Shown here: piece by piece, positions 1-10,570 of the stretch
How positions within the stretch are numbered: the stretch's first letter is position 1
How the letters are laid out: every line of letters begins with the position of its first letter
DNA from: Nevskia sp.
GTDB taxonomy: Bacteria > Pseudomonadota > Gammaproteobacteria > Nevskiales > Nevskiaceae
Assembly: GCA_021732745.1 (NCBI GenBank)
Contig: JAKFUK010000002.1
Coordinates: forward strand, 124,001 to 188,000
Length of the DNA stretch: 64,000 nt
Direction of reading: 5' to 3'
Position numbers and translations under genes: made by a program
Notes under the pieces: generated by a model
The model's input: only the letters and a program-made list of their open reading frames with translations
Database searches by the model: none
What the model was told of the DNA's origin: nothing

Positions 1-521
1 CCATCGATTCCAGCCACACCTACCCGAGCTTCAAGGCCGCGCACATCGGCGGCATCTCGTTCTGGCGCGGCAAGATCAACCAGTCCAGCGGTGCCGTGAC
101 CCTGGACCGCGCTGCCAAGACCGGCACCATCGACATCCTGATGGACATGACCAGCATCGACTTCGGCTTCGAGAAGATGAACGAGCATGCCAGGAAGGAC
201 GACATCTTCGACGTTGCCAAGTACCCGACTGCGACCTACAAGTCGACCAAACTGGTGTTCACCGGCGACGCCATCACCGCCGTCGAAGGCAACCTGACCC
301 TGCACGGCGTCACCAAGCCGGTGACGCTGACCGTCAACCAGTTCAAGTGCATTCCGCACCCGTTCTTCAAGCGCGAAGTCTGCGGAGCGGATGCCACGGC
401 GGTGATCGACCGCACCGACTTCGGCGTTTCCTACGGCGTCGGCAAGGCGATCCCGGACGGCAAGGTGACGCTCGATATCCAGGTCGAAGCGCTGAAGGAC
501 GAAGCGGCCGGCCCGACCTGA
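1..521 (+). CDS. YceI-family protein, C-terminal part (5' end outside window)
   Basis: The reading frame is open from base 3 and the protein continues off the left edge, so the signal peptide expected for this family is not visible. The visible residues begin IDSSHTYPSFKAAHIGG and continue with WRGKINQSSGAVTLD, the typical start of the mature YceI beta-barrel. It ends after a conserved strand with a DRTDFG(V) motif near residue 135 of the visible part. YceI proteins are periplasmic lipocalin-like carriers of isoprenoid lipids, some induced by base or osmotic stress. The exact ligand here is unknown. The gene is followed by repeat hairpins and a convergent gene, so it probably ends its own transcript. 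The family call is secure; the role is inferred from the family. Confidence 0.9.
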   Translation, partial: IDSSHTYPSFKAAHIGGISFWRGKINQSSGAVTLDRAAKTGTIDILMDMTSIDFGFEKMNEHARKDDIFDVAKYPTATYKSTKLVFTGDAITAVEGNLTLHGVTKPVTLTVNQFKCIPHPFFKREVCGADATAVIDRTDFGVSYGVGKAIPDGKVTLDIQVEALKDEAAGPT

Positions 522-533
522 GCCAGGCCAACA

Positions 534-619
534 TAGGGTGGGCAGGCCTCATCTGCCCACCAGTTCGCGACCGTCAAACTGCGGCGCAACGCGTGGGCAG
601 ATGAAGCCTGCCCACCCTA
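534..619. repeat. Inverted repeat, 27-nt arms (26/27 match)
   Basis: Arms at 534-560 and 593-619 read TAGGGTGGGCAGGC... and its complement, with one mismatch. Each arm itself contains the short palindrome GTGGGCAG..CTGCCCAC. It lies 13 nt after the YceI stop and could act as a terminator, but there is no T-run. It belongs to the dispersed extragenic hairpin type seen elsewhere in the window. Confidence 0.75.
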
Positions 620-625
620 CGAGGC

Positions 626-675
626 TGTTGCTGTTCTCTGCGATCTCCGCGTTCTCTGCGTGAGATCCCGCTTTT
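626..675. repeat. Fragment of dispersed 'TCTCTGCG/CGCAGAGA' repeat family
   Basis: Contains TGTTCTCTGCG, TCTCCGCGTTCTCTGCGTGAG and a CGCTTTT end, the same words found at 22930-23018, 27565-27768 and 33686-33935. It is non-coding and lies between hairpins. This copy is a single arm, without its inverted partner. Confidence 0.65.
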
Positions 676-685
676 CCACCGCACA

Positions 686-757
686 GTAGGTCGGCAATCC
701 TTTGCCGACACGCGCCCTTCACCGGAGCGTGTCGGCGGCAAGGGATTGCCGCCCTAC
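686..757. repeat. Extragenic hairpin, GTCGGCAATCC(C/T)TTGCCGAC family
   Basis: GTAGGTCGGCAATCC... at 686-712 is mirrored by ...GGATTGCCGCCCTAC ending at 757. The arms are imperfect, with small indels. A related pair occurs at 24995-25062, again between gene ends. It sits between the convergent ends of the YceI gene and the glutamate dehydrogenase gene, so a bidirectional terminator role is plausible. Confidence 0.65.
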
Positions 758-781
758 GGCTGAGCGCTGGATCAGGGTGGA

Positions 782-3700
782 TCAGCCCAGGTTGCCCAAC
801 TCCCTGATCCCCACCGACAACCCGGCGAAATCCCGCGTCCCGGCCGCCTGAAGTTCGGCGAGCCGGGTTTGCGCGAACGCAGCCGCGCGTTCACGGCTGG
901 CAAACCAGGCGGCGATGCGCGCTTCCGCATCGGCACCTGCGAAAGCCAGCGCAGCGGCGGCCAGCCGCCGGTGAATCTTCCAGGCGTCGTCGCGCAGGTT
1001 GACGCGCGACAGCGACTGCCACTTGCCCATGGTCGGCAGTTCGTTGATCGCCGCGAACAGCCACAGCAGGCGGAAGCGCTCGCCGATGCGGAAATACACG
1101 GCTGCCGCTTCGGCGATCGAAACATTCGCGCCTTCGGCCAGTTCGGCGATGTCCAGCGCCGCGCCCAGCGCCCGGGTGTTGGCCAGACGCCGCGCCAGCG
1201 ATTGCGGCACGCCTTCGGCCGTCATCGCGGCGTAGCTGCGATCCCAGTCTTCACGATAGGCCGGTGGCAGCGCCGCCGGCAGCAAGGCTTCGACCTCTGT
1301 GACCGGCCCGGTGTAGCGCTCGATCGCTTCGGCCACCGGCAAGGCTGCCCAGCGGCTGGATGCGAACCAGCCGGTGGCGTGCTTGAGCAAGCCTATGGCG
1401 AGGTTCATCAGCCGGTATTGCGTGGCCGCCGGCAGGACGTTGTCGAGCGCTTCGACACCGGCCCAGTAGCCGTCGCCGCCGTAGATCTGGTGGGCGGTGG
1501 CGTAGGCCTTGAGCACTTCGGCGCGGGTCAGGCCGTGATCGTCGGCCCAGAGTTGGGCGAAGCCGGCACCCATGCGGTTGACCAAGGCGTTGGACAGGAT
1601 GGTGGCGATGATTTCGCGCTTGAGCTGATGGCGGCTCAGCAGCGCGTCGTAGCGTTCGACCAGCAGCGGCGGGAAATTGCCCAGCAGATCGCGGACGAAG
1701 AAGGGATCGTCCGGCACGCCTGACGCGAGGATGGCGTCGTACAGGGAAATCTTCGAGTAGGCGATCAGCACGCTCAGTTCCGGCCGGGTGAGCCCGGCAC
1801 CTTGGGCGCGGCGGCGCTTGATGTCGTCCTCGTCCGGCAAGCCTTCGATCGCCCGATCCAGCCGCCCTTCGCGCTCCAGCATGCGCATCAGCTCGGCGTG
1901 ATCGTCCAGCCGCGCACCGGCGTTCTGGTGCAGCAGGCTGATCGCCTGGCTCTGCACGTAGTTGTCGCGCAGCACGAAGCGGGCGATGTCGTCGGTCATC
2001 GACGCCAGCAGCGGATCGCGGGCCTCGCGGCTCAGTTCGCCGGTGCTGGCCGGTTCACTGAGCGCGATCTTGATATTGACCTCGCGGTCGGAGGTGTGAA
2101 CGCCGGCCGCGTTGTCGATGGCATCGGTGTTGATGCGCCCACCGGCAAAGGCGTACTCGATGCGCCCGGCCTGCGTGCAGCCCAGATTGCCGCCCTCGCC
2201 GACCACCTTGCAGCGCAAGCTCAGGCCGTTGACGCGGATGGCGTCGTTGGCGCGGTCGCCGACTTCGGCATTGTTCTGGTGGCTGGCTTTCACATAAGTG
2301 CCGATGCCGCCGTTCCAGAGCAGATCGACCGGGGCGCTCAGGATCGCCTTCATCAGCTCGGCCGGGGTCAGTGCGTCTGCCTTGATATCGAGTGCGGCAC
2401 GCACTTCCGGGGTGATCGCAATCAGCTTGGCCGTACGCGGGAAAATACCGCCGCCGCTGGAGATGAGCCTTGCGTCGTAATCGGTCCAGGACGAACGCGG
2501 CAAGGCGAATAGCCGCTGACGCTCGGCGAGGCTTGCGGCCGCATCCGGCGTGGGGTCAAGAAAGATGTGGCGATGATCGAAGGCGGCGAGCAGGCGCATC
2601 GTCGGTGACAGCAGCATGCCGTTGCCGAAGACGTCACCACTCATGTCGCCGATGCCGACCGCCGTGAACGCCTCGGTCTGGATGTCGACGCCCGGCGTCA
2701 TTTCGCGGAAATGGCGCTTCACCGATTCCCAGGCGCCCCGGGCCGTGATGCCCATCTTCTTGTGGTCGTAGCCGGCGCTGCCACCGCTGGCGAAAGCATC
2801 GCCGAGCCAGAAGCCGTACTCGGCCGACACACCGTTGGCGTAGTCCGAAAAAGTGGCCGTGCCCTTGTCGGCAGCCACTACCAGATAGGCGTCGTCGGGA
2901 TCGTGGCGCACGGTATCGGCCGGCGGCACGATCATGGTGCCGACGCGGTTGTCGGTCAGATCGAGCAGGCCTCTGAGGAAAGTCTTGTAACAGGCGATGC
3001 CCTGCGCCATCCAGGCTTCACGATTGCTGGCATCGACCGGTTTCTTGACCACGAAACCGCCCTTCGCCCCGACCGGCACGATCACCGTGTTCTTGACCTG
3101 CTGCGCCTTCATCAGGCCCAGCACTTCGGTACGGAAATCCTGCCGGCGATCGGACCAGCGCAAGCCGCCGCGCGCCACCCGGCCGCCTCTCAGATGCACG
3201 CCCTCGACATCCGGCGAGTAAACCCAGATCTCGAACATCGGTCTCGGCTGCGGCAGTTCGGGAATCTTCGAGGGATCGAGCTTCAGGCTGAGCCAGGCCT
3301 TGGCCTGACCATCGGCCGCCTTCTGGAAAGCATTGCTACGCCAGGCCGCGCGGATCACCGCGACAAAGGCGCGCAGCAGGCGATCGGCATCCAGGCTCGA
3401 AACCTGGTCGAGCGCGTGATCCAGCGCCTGACCGGTGCGCAGCCATTCCTGGGTGCGCGAGCCAGCGCTGAGCGCCGGATCGAAGCGGGTCTCGAAAGCG
3501 GTGACCAACAGCCGGGCGATCGCCGCGTGCTCGATCAAAATGCCTTCGATGTAGCTCTGGCTGAACGGCAGGCCGGTCTGCAGCAGGTATTTGGTCAAGG
3601 CGCGCAAATAAGTGACCTGCCGTGCCGACAAGCCCGCGCCGAGCACCAGCTTGTTCAGACCATCGTTCTCGATGTCGCCGCGCCAGGCAGCGAGGAACGC

Positions 3701-5581
3701 GGCCTCGAAATAGGCCGCCTGCGTCGCCGGAGCCAGCGTGCAGCCGCCGTGCGCCACATCGAACACCTGCAGCCACTGCGAGCCGCCGTCGGCCGGGCGG
3801 ACTTCGGTCGGGTCCTGACGGGTGATGCGGAAGCCGAAGTTTTCCAGGGTCGGCAACACGTCGGACAGCGCGATCGGCGTGCCCAGCGTGTACAGCGTCA
3901 GACCGGTGGCCTGCGGCAGGCCGGTGGCGGGGGTGGTCACCTCCAGACGCACTGCCAGCGGCTGCGCATCGTCAAGACCGGCCAGCACGCGGGCATCGGC
4001 CGCTGCCTGCGCCGCACTTGCGCTTTCCGCATACGACAGCGGGAAAGCGTTGGCATAGCGTGCGGCAAGGCTGGGTTCGGCAATCAGCGCCTCGTGCAAT
4101 TGATCGCGCCAGGTGCGCGTTGCCGCGATCACCTGTGCTTCGACCTCCGCCGGTGCCAGCGCAATGGTGGTGCCCGGCGGCGTGCGCACGATCAGATGCA
4201 GGCGGGTGAGATCGCCTCTGACGGCTTCGATGTTGCGATCCAGCGCCAGTCCGCCGCAGATCGCCATCAGCTCGCCGCCCACCTTGTCGCGCAGCTCGCG
4301 CGAATAGCGTTCGCGCGGCAGGTAGACCAGGAAGGAATAGAAGCGGCCGTACCGATCGCGGCGCATGAACAGGCGCAAGGAATGGCGATCACGCAGCGCG
4401 CGGATGCCAAGGCAAAGCTGGAACAGTTCCTCTTCGTTGGACTGGAACAGCTCGTCGCGCGGCAGGCCGTGCAGGATGTCGCGCAGCTTCTTGCCGGAGT
4501 GCGAGTGCTCGCCAAGCCGCGACCGCGCCATCACGTAATCGGCCTTGGCGCGCACCAGCGGAATCTGCCGCGGACGGTCGATGTAGGCCTCGGTCGAAAA
4601 CAGGCCGAGCAGGCGCACGGTGCCGATGAGGTTGCCGGCGGCATCGAAGCGCTTGACCGAAATCACGTCCATCAACTCGGCGCGGTGAATGGTCGAACGC
4701 AGATTGGCCTTGGTGATCACGGCAAGCCGCGTGGAATCGGCGTACTTGTCGAGTTCGCGGATCGGCGCGATCAGTTCCTGCTCGGCCCACACCGATCCCG
4801 CACGCAGCAGGCCAAGGCCGGACGTGGCATCGGTGCGGAAATGGCTGCGGCCGTCGCCGCGCTTTTCGGCCACGCTTTCGATGACGCCGAGAAAAGTGAA
4901 ATGCTGGTCGACCAGCCAGTCGAGAAAGGCGCGCACTTCGCCGAACGCGGCCTTGTCGGCACCCGGCGGCGGCGTTGCCAGTTCGGCGCTCAAGTCCACC
5001 ACCCGCGCCACCGAGGCCGCGTGATCGGCCACCACCTGCTGGACATCGCGCAAGCCGGCCAGGCAATCCGCTTCGAGCTTGGCGTAAGCGGCCGCCGACG
5101 CCAGCGGCGCGAACTCCAGCCGGATCAAAGACTCGCCATAGCCATCGCCGGCGACAGCATCCAGCGCACCATCCGCCGTGCGGCGAATGGCGATCACCGG
5201 GTGCACGCTCCAGTCGATCGCAGCCCCGGCGGCGCGAACGGCGATGGTCAGCGTATCGACCAGGAAAGGCTGGTCTCGGGCAGCACTTTCGACCACCGCG
5301 TGGCGCATGCCGGCCGATGGCGGCGACACCCGGACCAGAATCTCCCCGGGCGGCCGCCGTTTCGCGAACATCCAGTGCTGCCGGGCGATTTCGACCAGGG
5401 TCGTGTCGTCGCGCTGGATCAGCGATTCCAGCGTCGCCGTCTGGTAATAGGCACGAAGGAAGGGGCGGAACGCTGCAACATCCAGCGCAGCGGAAGCATC
5501 AAGTGAAGTCGCGAGCACATCGAGCCGCGCGAGCAGGTCTTCCTGCGCACGGTCGAGGCCCAATTCATGTGGGGCCTGCAT
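782..5581 (-). CDS. gdhB: Large NAD-specific glutamate dehydrogenase (1599 aa)
   Basis: Catalyses reversible oxidative deamination of glutamate to 2-oxoglutarate with NAD, feeding amino-acid carbon into the TCA cycle in the cytoplasm. The protein has the layout of the 180-kDa GDH class: a long N-terminal regulatory part, then the catalytic core with VGAKGGFVVKKP, NGGIGTYVK and GEGGNLGCTQ, and a long helical C-terminal part. The start MQAPHELGLD at 5581 is chosen because it is preceded by GAGGAG at a good distance. The open frame extends to 5824, but that extension only translates CRISPR repeat sequence. Length matches the family (about 1600). The CRISPR array upstream is transcribed in the same direction, so read-through is possible. 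The symbol follows Pseudomonas usage; the family assignment is secure. Confidence 0.95.
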   Translation of the reverse strand: MQAPHELGLDRAQEDLLARLDVLATSLDASAALDVAAFRPFLRAYYQTATLESLIQRDDTTLVEIARQHWMFAKRRPPGEILVRVSPPSAGMRHAVVESAARDQPFLVDTLTIAVRAAGAAIDWSVHPVIAIRRTADGALDAVAGDGYGESLIRLEFAPLASAAAYAKLEADCLAGLRDVQQVVADHAASVARVVDLSAELATPPPGADKAAFGEVRAFLDWLVDQHFTFLGVIESVAEKRGDGRSHFRTDATSGLGLLRAGSVWAEQELIAPIRELDKYADSTRLAVITKANLRSTIHRAELMDVISVKRFDAAGNLIGTVRLLGLFSTEAYIDRPRQIPLVRAKADYVMARSRLGEHSHSGKKLRDILHGLPRDELFQSNEEELFQLCLGIRALRDRHSLRLFMRRDRYGRFYSFLVYLPRERYSRELRDKVGGELMAICGGLALDRNIEAVRGDLTRLHLIVRTPPGTTIALAPAEVEAQVIAATRTWRDQLHEALIAEPSLAARYANAFPLSYAESASAAQAAADARVLAGLDDAQPLAVRLEVTTPATGLPQATGLTLYTLGTPIALSDVLPTLENFGFRITRQDPTEVRPADGGSQWLQVFDVAHGGCTLAPATQAAYFEAAFLAAWRGDIENDGLNKLVLGAGLSARQVTYLRALTKYLLQTGLPFSQSYIEGILIEHAAIARLLVTAFETRFDPALSAGSRTQEWLRTGQALDHALDQVSSLDADRLLRAFVAVIRAAWRSNAFQKAADGQAKAWLSLKLDPSKIPELPQPRPMFEIWVYSPDVEGVHLRGGRVARGGLRWSDRRQDFRTEVLGLMKAQQVKNTVIVPVGAKGGFVVKKPVDASNREAWMAQGIACYKTFLRGLLDLTDNRVGTMIVPPADTVRHDPDDAYLVVAADKGTATFSDYANGVSAEYGFWLGDAFASGGSAGYDHKKMGITARGAWESVKRHFREMTPGVDIQTEAFTAVGIGDMSGDVFGNGMLLSPTMRLLAAFDHRHIFLDPTPDAAASLAERQRLFALPRSSWTDYDARLISSGGGIFPRTAKLIAITPEVRAALDIKADALTPAELMKAILSAPVDLLWNGGIGTYVKASHQNNAEVGDRANDAIRVNGLSLRCKVVGEGGNLGCTQAGRIEYAFAGGRINTDAIDNAAGVHTSDREVNIKIALSEPASTGELSREARDPLLASMTDDIARFVLRDNYVQSQAISLLHQNAGARLDDHAELMRMLEREGRLDRAIEGLPDEDDIKRRRAQGAGLTRPELSVLIAYSKISLYDAILASGVPDDPFFVRDLLGNFPPLLVERYDALLSRHQLKREIIATILSNALVNRMGAGFAQLWADDHGLTRAEVLKAYATAHQIYGGDGYWAGVEALDNVLPAATQYRLMNLAIGLLKHATGWFASSRWAALPVAEAIERYTGPVTEVEALLPAALPPAYREDWDRSYAAMTAEGVPQSLARRLANTRALGAALDIAELAEGANVSIAEAAAVYFRIGERFRLLWLFAAINELPTMGKWQSLSRVNLRDDAWKIHRRLAAAALAFAGADAEARIAAWFASRERAAAFAQTRLAELQAAGTRDFAGLSVGIRELGNLG

Positions 5582-5716
5582 GGTTGGTTTCTCCTCGGGC
5601 GCGATGCGCAGGCATCGCTTCGCCGCAATGGGCGGAGTATGCCAGCGAGGTGTCGGAAGCGACCCATCGGCCCGAGACTCGCGCCGAGTCGGCGCTCGCC
5701 GTAGCCATTGCGGAGC
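5582..5716 (-). promoter_or_regulatory. 5' region of glutamate dehydrogenase with stem-loop
   Basis: This gap separates the distal end of the CRISPR array from the gdh start. The Shine-Dalgarno core (GAGGAG on the minus strand) lies just upstream of the ATG. Immediately before it is a perfect 7-bp stem, GCGATGC (5601-5607) and GCATCGC (5612-5618), with a 4-nt loop. It could be a weak terminator for the array transcript or a 5'-UTR structure. I could not recognise a convincing -35/-10 pair. Confidence 0.4.
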
Positions 5717-8700
5717 CGGTTCATCCCCGCGATCGCGGGGAACGCGGCGGCGGCCAAATCCCCTGATCGGAGCCTGACGGTTCATCCCCGCGATCGCGGG
5801 GAACGCTTCGATCTGGCGGCGCACGAACTCGACAGTGACGGTTCATCCCCGCGATCGCGGGGAACGCTTGGCAGCAATCGCACCCGCTACTTCGACCTGC
5901 GGTTCATCCCCGCGATCGCGGGGAACGCCGGAACACCGCCGGGTCCATGGTGTTGTTCGGCGGTTCATCCCCGCAATCGCGGGGAACGCTTAAGAGCGCG
6001 GAAATCGCAAAGCTGCACACCCGGTTCATCCCCGCGATCGCGGGGAACGCCTGGCATCAATGTCCGAGCACGGACCGAGGAACGGTTCATCCCCGCGATC
6101 GCGGGGAACGCCTGGTAATAGTCTCCATCTTCGCTCGCCAGTTCGGTTCATCCCCGCGATCGCGGGGAACGCATCGCGGTCGCACACAAGCAGGTCTGGA
6201 CACCCGGTTCATCCCCGCGATCGCGGGGAACGCCATACCGCCTCCGTATTGGCGCAAAACTCGGCCGGTTCATCCCCGCGATCGCGGGGAACGCATGCGC
6301 TGCATTCTGGCCATCACGGCGCTAATTGGTTCATCCCCGCGATCGCGGGGAACGCTTGTAACTAGCAGTAGAAGCAACCCGTTTGCCCGGTTCATCCCCG
6401 CGATCGCGGGGAACGCAACCGGAGAGAAATATGCTAGTGGATCAACTACGGTTCATCCCCGCGATCGCGGGGAACGCACCGTCCCTGATCTTGACGCATA
6501 CATCCCGACCGGTTCATCCCCGCGATCGCGGGGAACGCGCCCTGTGGCGCGGTCTAGGCGACGCTCCGACCGGTTCATCCCCGCGATCGCGGGGAACGCC
6601 TCTCGGACCTCAATTCGGGTCAGATTCTCGCCGGTTCATCCCCGCGATCGCGGGGAACGCTGCGTGTGCCGAACTTCGCTATCGCGGCCTCGCGGTTCAT
6701 CCCCGCGATCGCGGGGAACGCCTGTGGCGACGCACGTATCGCGGCGTCTGGTTCGGTTCATCCCCGCGATCGCGGGGAACGCGTAAGCGCTAAGCGAGGA
6801 AAGGGGGGTCAGTGCGGTTCATCCCCGCGATCGCGGGGAACGCGTGTGCTTGCGGAACAATAAGGACAACGGGCTCGGTTCATCCCCGCGATCGCGGGGA
6901 ACGCGACTCCATTGACGCCATGCCGACAGACACATGCGGTTCATCCCCGCGATCGCGGGGAACGCTGTCACTCCAATTCCGGGAACGGAAACAGGTCCGG
7001 TTCATCCCCGCGATCGCGGGGAACGCTCAACAGCTTCCCCGGCACCACGTTTGAACTGCGGTTCATCCCCGCGATCGCGGGGAACGCGAGCCGATCTACG
7101 ATGCGGATTCGTGCGTGTTCGGTTCATCCCCGCGATCGCGGGGAACGCTCAATCAGCAACTGAGCGAGCGCATGGGCGCGCGGTTCATCCCCGCGATCGC
7201 GGGGAACGCCCGACCCCATCGCCGGGGTTCGTTTCGTTATTCGGTTCATCCCCGCGATCGCGGGGAACGCGGGCGTCTTGTCGACCAGGCCAGCCTCGCC
7301 GGCGGTTCATCCCCGCGATCGCGGGGAACGCGGTTTCGGATCTGGTTCGGAAGAGGGCATGACCGGTTCATCCCCGCGATCGCGGGGAACGCTGGGTCAA
7401 GGCCAACCCCAACCTCGGCGTAAGCGGTTCATCCCCGCGATCGCGGGGAACGCAATCGAATCTGCAAGGCCTCTGCGATGAGTGCCGGTTCATCCCCGCG
7501 ATCGCGGGGAACGCAGCCTCGATCGCGTTGCCAAGCTGCTCGGGGACGGTTCATCCCCGCGATCGCGGGGAACGCCGCCGCCTGATCATGATCGACGAAC
7601 TGACCCCCGGTTCATCCCCGCGATCGCGGGGAACGCAGGGTCCGCTCGACCCGACAGTTCGGCTGCAACGGTTCATCCCCGCGATCGCGGGGAACGCCGG
7701 AACTGCCAAAAGAAGTCGTCGCAGCGTGGCGGTTCATCCCCGCGATCGCGGGGAACGCCCACGCATCGCATTTGCTCAATGAGTTCGATTCGGTTCATCC
7801 CCGCGATCGCGGGGAACGCTCCATGCCAGCGCAAGCCATCAGCATCGTCGTCGGTTCATCCCCGCGATCGCGGGGAACGCGATCGCCGGAGCCACATGCA
7901 GGCCGACCACGTCGGTTCATCCCCGCGATCGCGGGGAACGCGCTTTCGGCACATCGTGTTCGTAGGCATAGACCGGTTCATCCCCGCGATCGCGGGGAAC
8001 GCGAAAAGAAGAGTCACCGTTATTTTCTTTAAGACGGTTCATCCCCGCGATCGCGGGGAACGCGGTCGAAAGAAAGACCTCACCGGCCGCCTCGTCGGTT
8101 CATCCCCGCGATCGCGGGGAACGCGCTGGTGGGCGGCGGGTCCACGATCAGCGAGCCGGTTCATCCCCGCGATCGCGGGGAACGCGGTGTCGCCGCTATC
8201 CAGATGGGCCGCCGGTTCGGTTCATCCCCGCGATCGCGGGGAACGCCTCGGCGGCGATCGCATAGCGGGCGTTGAATTCGGTTCATCCCCGCGATCGCGG
8301 GGAACGCTTCGTCACGGCCGCTGCGGCCATCATCGCGATCGGTTCATCCCCGCGATCGCGGGGAACGCAAATGGAGCAGGCCGCAGACCCCTACAACTCG
8401 CGGTTCATCCCCGCGATCGCGGGGAACGCTTTCTCCGAGTTACAACGTCGATCCACCTGCGCGGTTCATCCCCGCGATCGCGGGGAACGCTACTGGCGCG
8501 TCCTGTCCTGTTTATTCGGGTACGGTTCATCCCCGCGATCGCGGGGAACGCCGAGATCGCCGCGTTCGCCGAAGCACGCAGGGCGGTTCATCCCCGCGAT
8601 CGCGGGGAACGCCCCCCATGAACCAGTTTGGCCGATTCCTGAAACGGTTCATCCCCGCGATCGCGGGGAACGCGGCGTCAATGGTGGGAACGCTGGTCAT

Positions 8701-9222
8701 GCGGGCGGTTCATCCCCGCGATCGCGGGGAACGCACGATGGGGGCCACGATCTCGTTCCAGTACGACGGTTCATCCCCGCGATCGCGGGGAACGCATATA
8801 GGTTCGGATTAGCTGCGATTCGATCACCGGTTCATCCCCGCGATCGCGGGGAACGCCGGCGTTTTCGGGTGCGGCACGTACCCGAGTTCGGTTCATCCCC
8901 GCGATCGCGGGGAACGCGGCGCGCCATCCTCGATTGTTCCTGCCGTGATCGGTTCATCCCCGCGATCGCGGGGAACGCGCGAATGACGTGCATCAAACGC
9001 TTTGTCTCTACGGTTCATCCCCGCGATCGCGGGGAACGCCTTTCCACGTAGTATGTCTGAAAATGACTGGTCGGTTCATCCCCGCGATCGCGGGGAACGC
9101 TTTTGATTTTCATAAAAAACCGACCTCGCTCCCGGTTCATCCCCGCGATCGCGGGGAACGCGTCCGGCCGCCGATTTCAACGATCGTGCGGTACGGTTCA
9201 TCCCCGCGATCGCGGGGAACGC
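5717..9222 (-). CRISPR. Type I-E CRISPR array, 58 repeats and 57 spacers
   Basis: The 29-nt repeat has the palindromic core CCCCGCGATCGCGGGG. Read on the minus strand it begins GCGTTCCCC and ends GATGAACCG, matching the I-E repeat type. Repeat starts fall at 5717 + 61n up to 9194, checked at many points, so each spacer is 32 nt. Orientation is set by the cas genes, by the family repeat form and by the leader at the high-coordinate end. Repeats are almost identical: the repeat at 5961 has A instead of G at 5975, and the one at 6327 has a different terminal base. The distal repeat at 5717 is not degenerate. No duplicated spacer was noticed. Confidence 0.99.
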
Positions 9223-9302
9223 ACCAAACGCAAATGACTGAACCGTAAAGTCATTTTGCATGTCGATAAATCTACCGCCTTTTCGACCCTGCGTTCAGGT
9301 CT
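9223..9302 (-). promoter_or_regulatory. CRISPR leader
   Basis: The 80 nt between the cas2 stop and the first leader-proximal repeat are clearly AT-richer than the surroundings. Next to the first repeat is an inverted repeat, AAATGACT (9232-9239) and AGTCATTT (9249-9256), separated by 9 nt. By position this is the leader that should hold the array promoter and the integration signals for Cas1-Cas2. I did not find a good IHF consensus by eye. The leader may extend into the 3' end of cas2. Confidence 0.75.

Positions 9303-10566
<1,264 letters not shown>

Positions 10567-10570
<4 letters not shown>

Noticed and set aside
2711..5506. 931-codon plus-strand ORF antisense to gdh
   Set aside because: Long antisense frame typical of GC-rich codon use; no recognisable domain.
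5582..5824. N-terminal extension of the glutamate dehydrogenase frame
   Set aside because: It reads through two CRISPR repeats; a good Shine-Dalgarno and the family start lie at 5581.
5708..9248. Many plus-strand ORFs of 60-380 codons
   Set aside because: They are translations of CRISPR repeats and spacers (FIPAIAGNA, VHPRDRGER, GSSPRSRGT in rotation) with no independent coding signal.
9223..9254. Possible 58th spacer beyond the last repeat
   Set aside because: It is not followed by another repeat and belongs to the leader by orientation.
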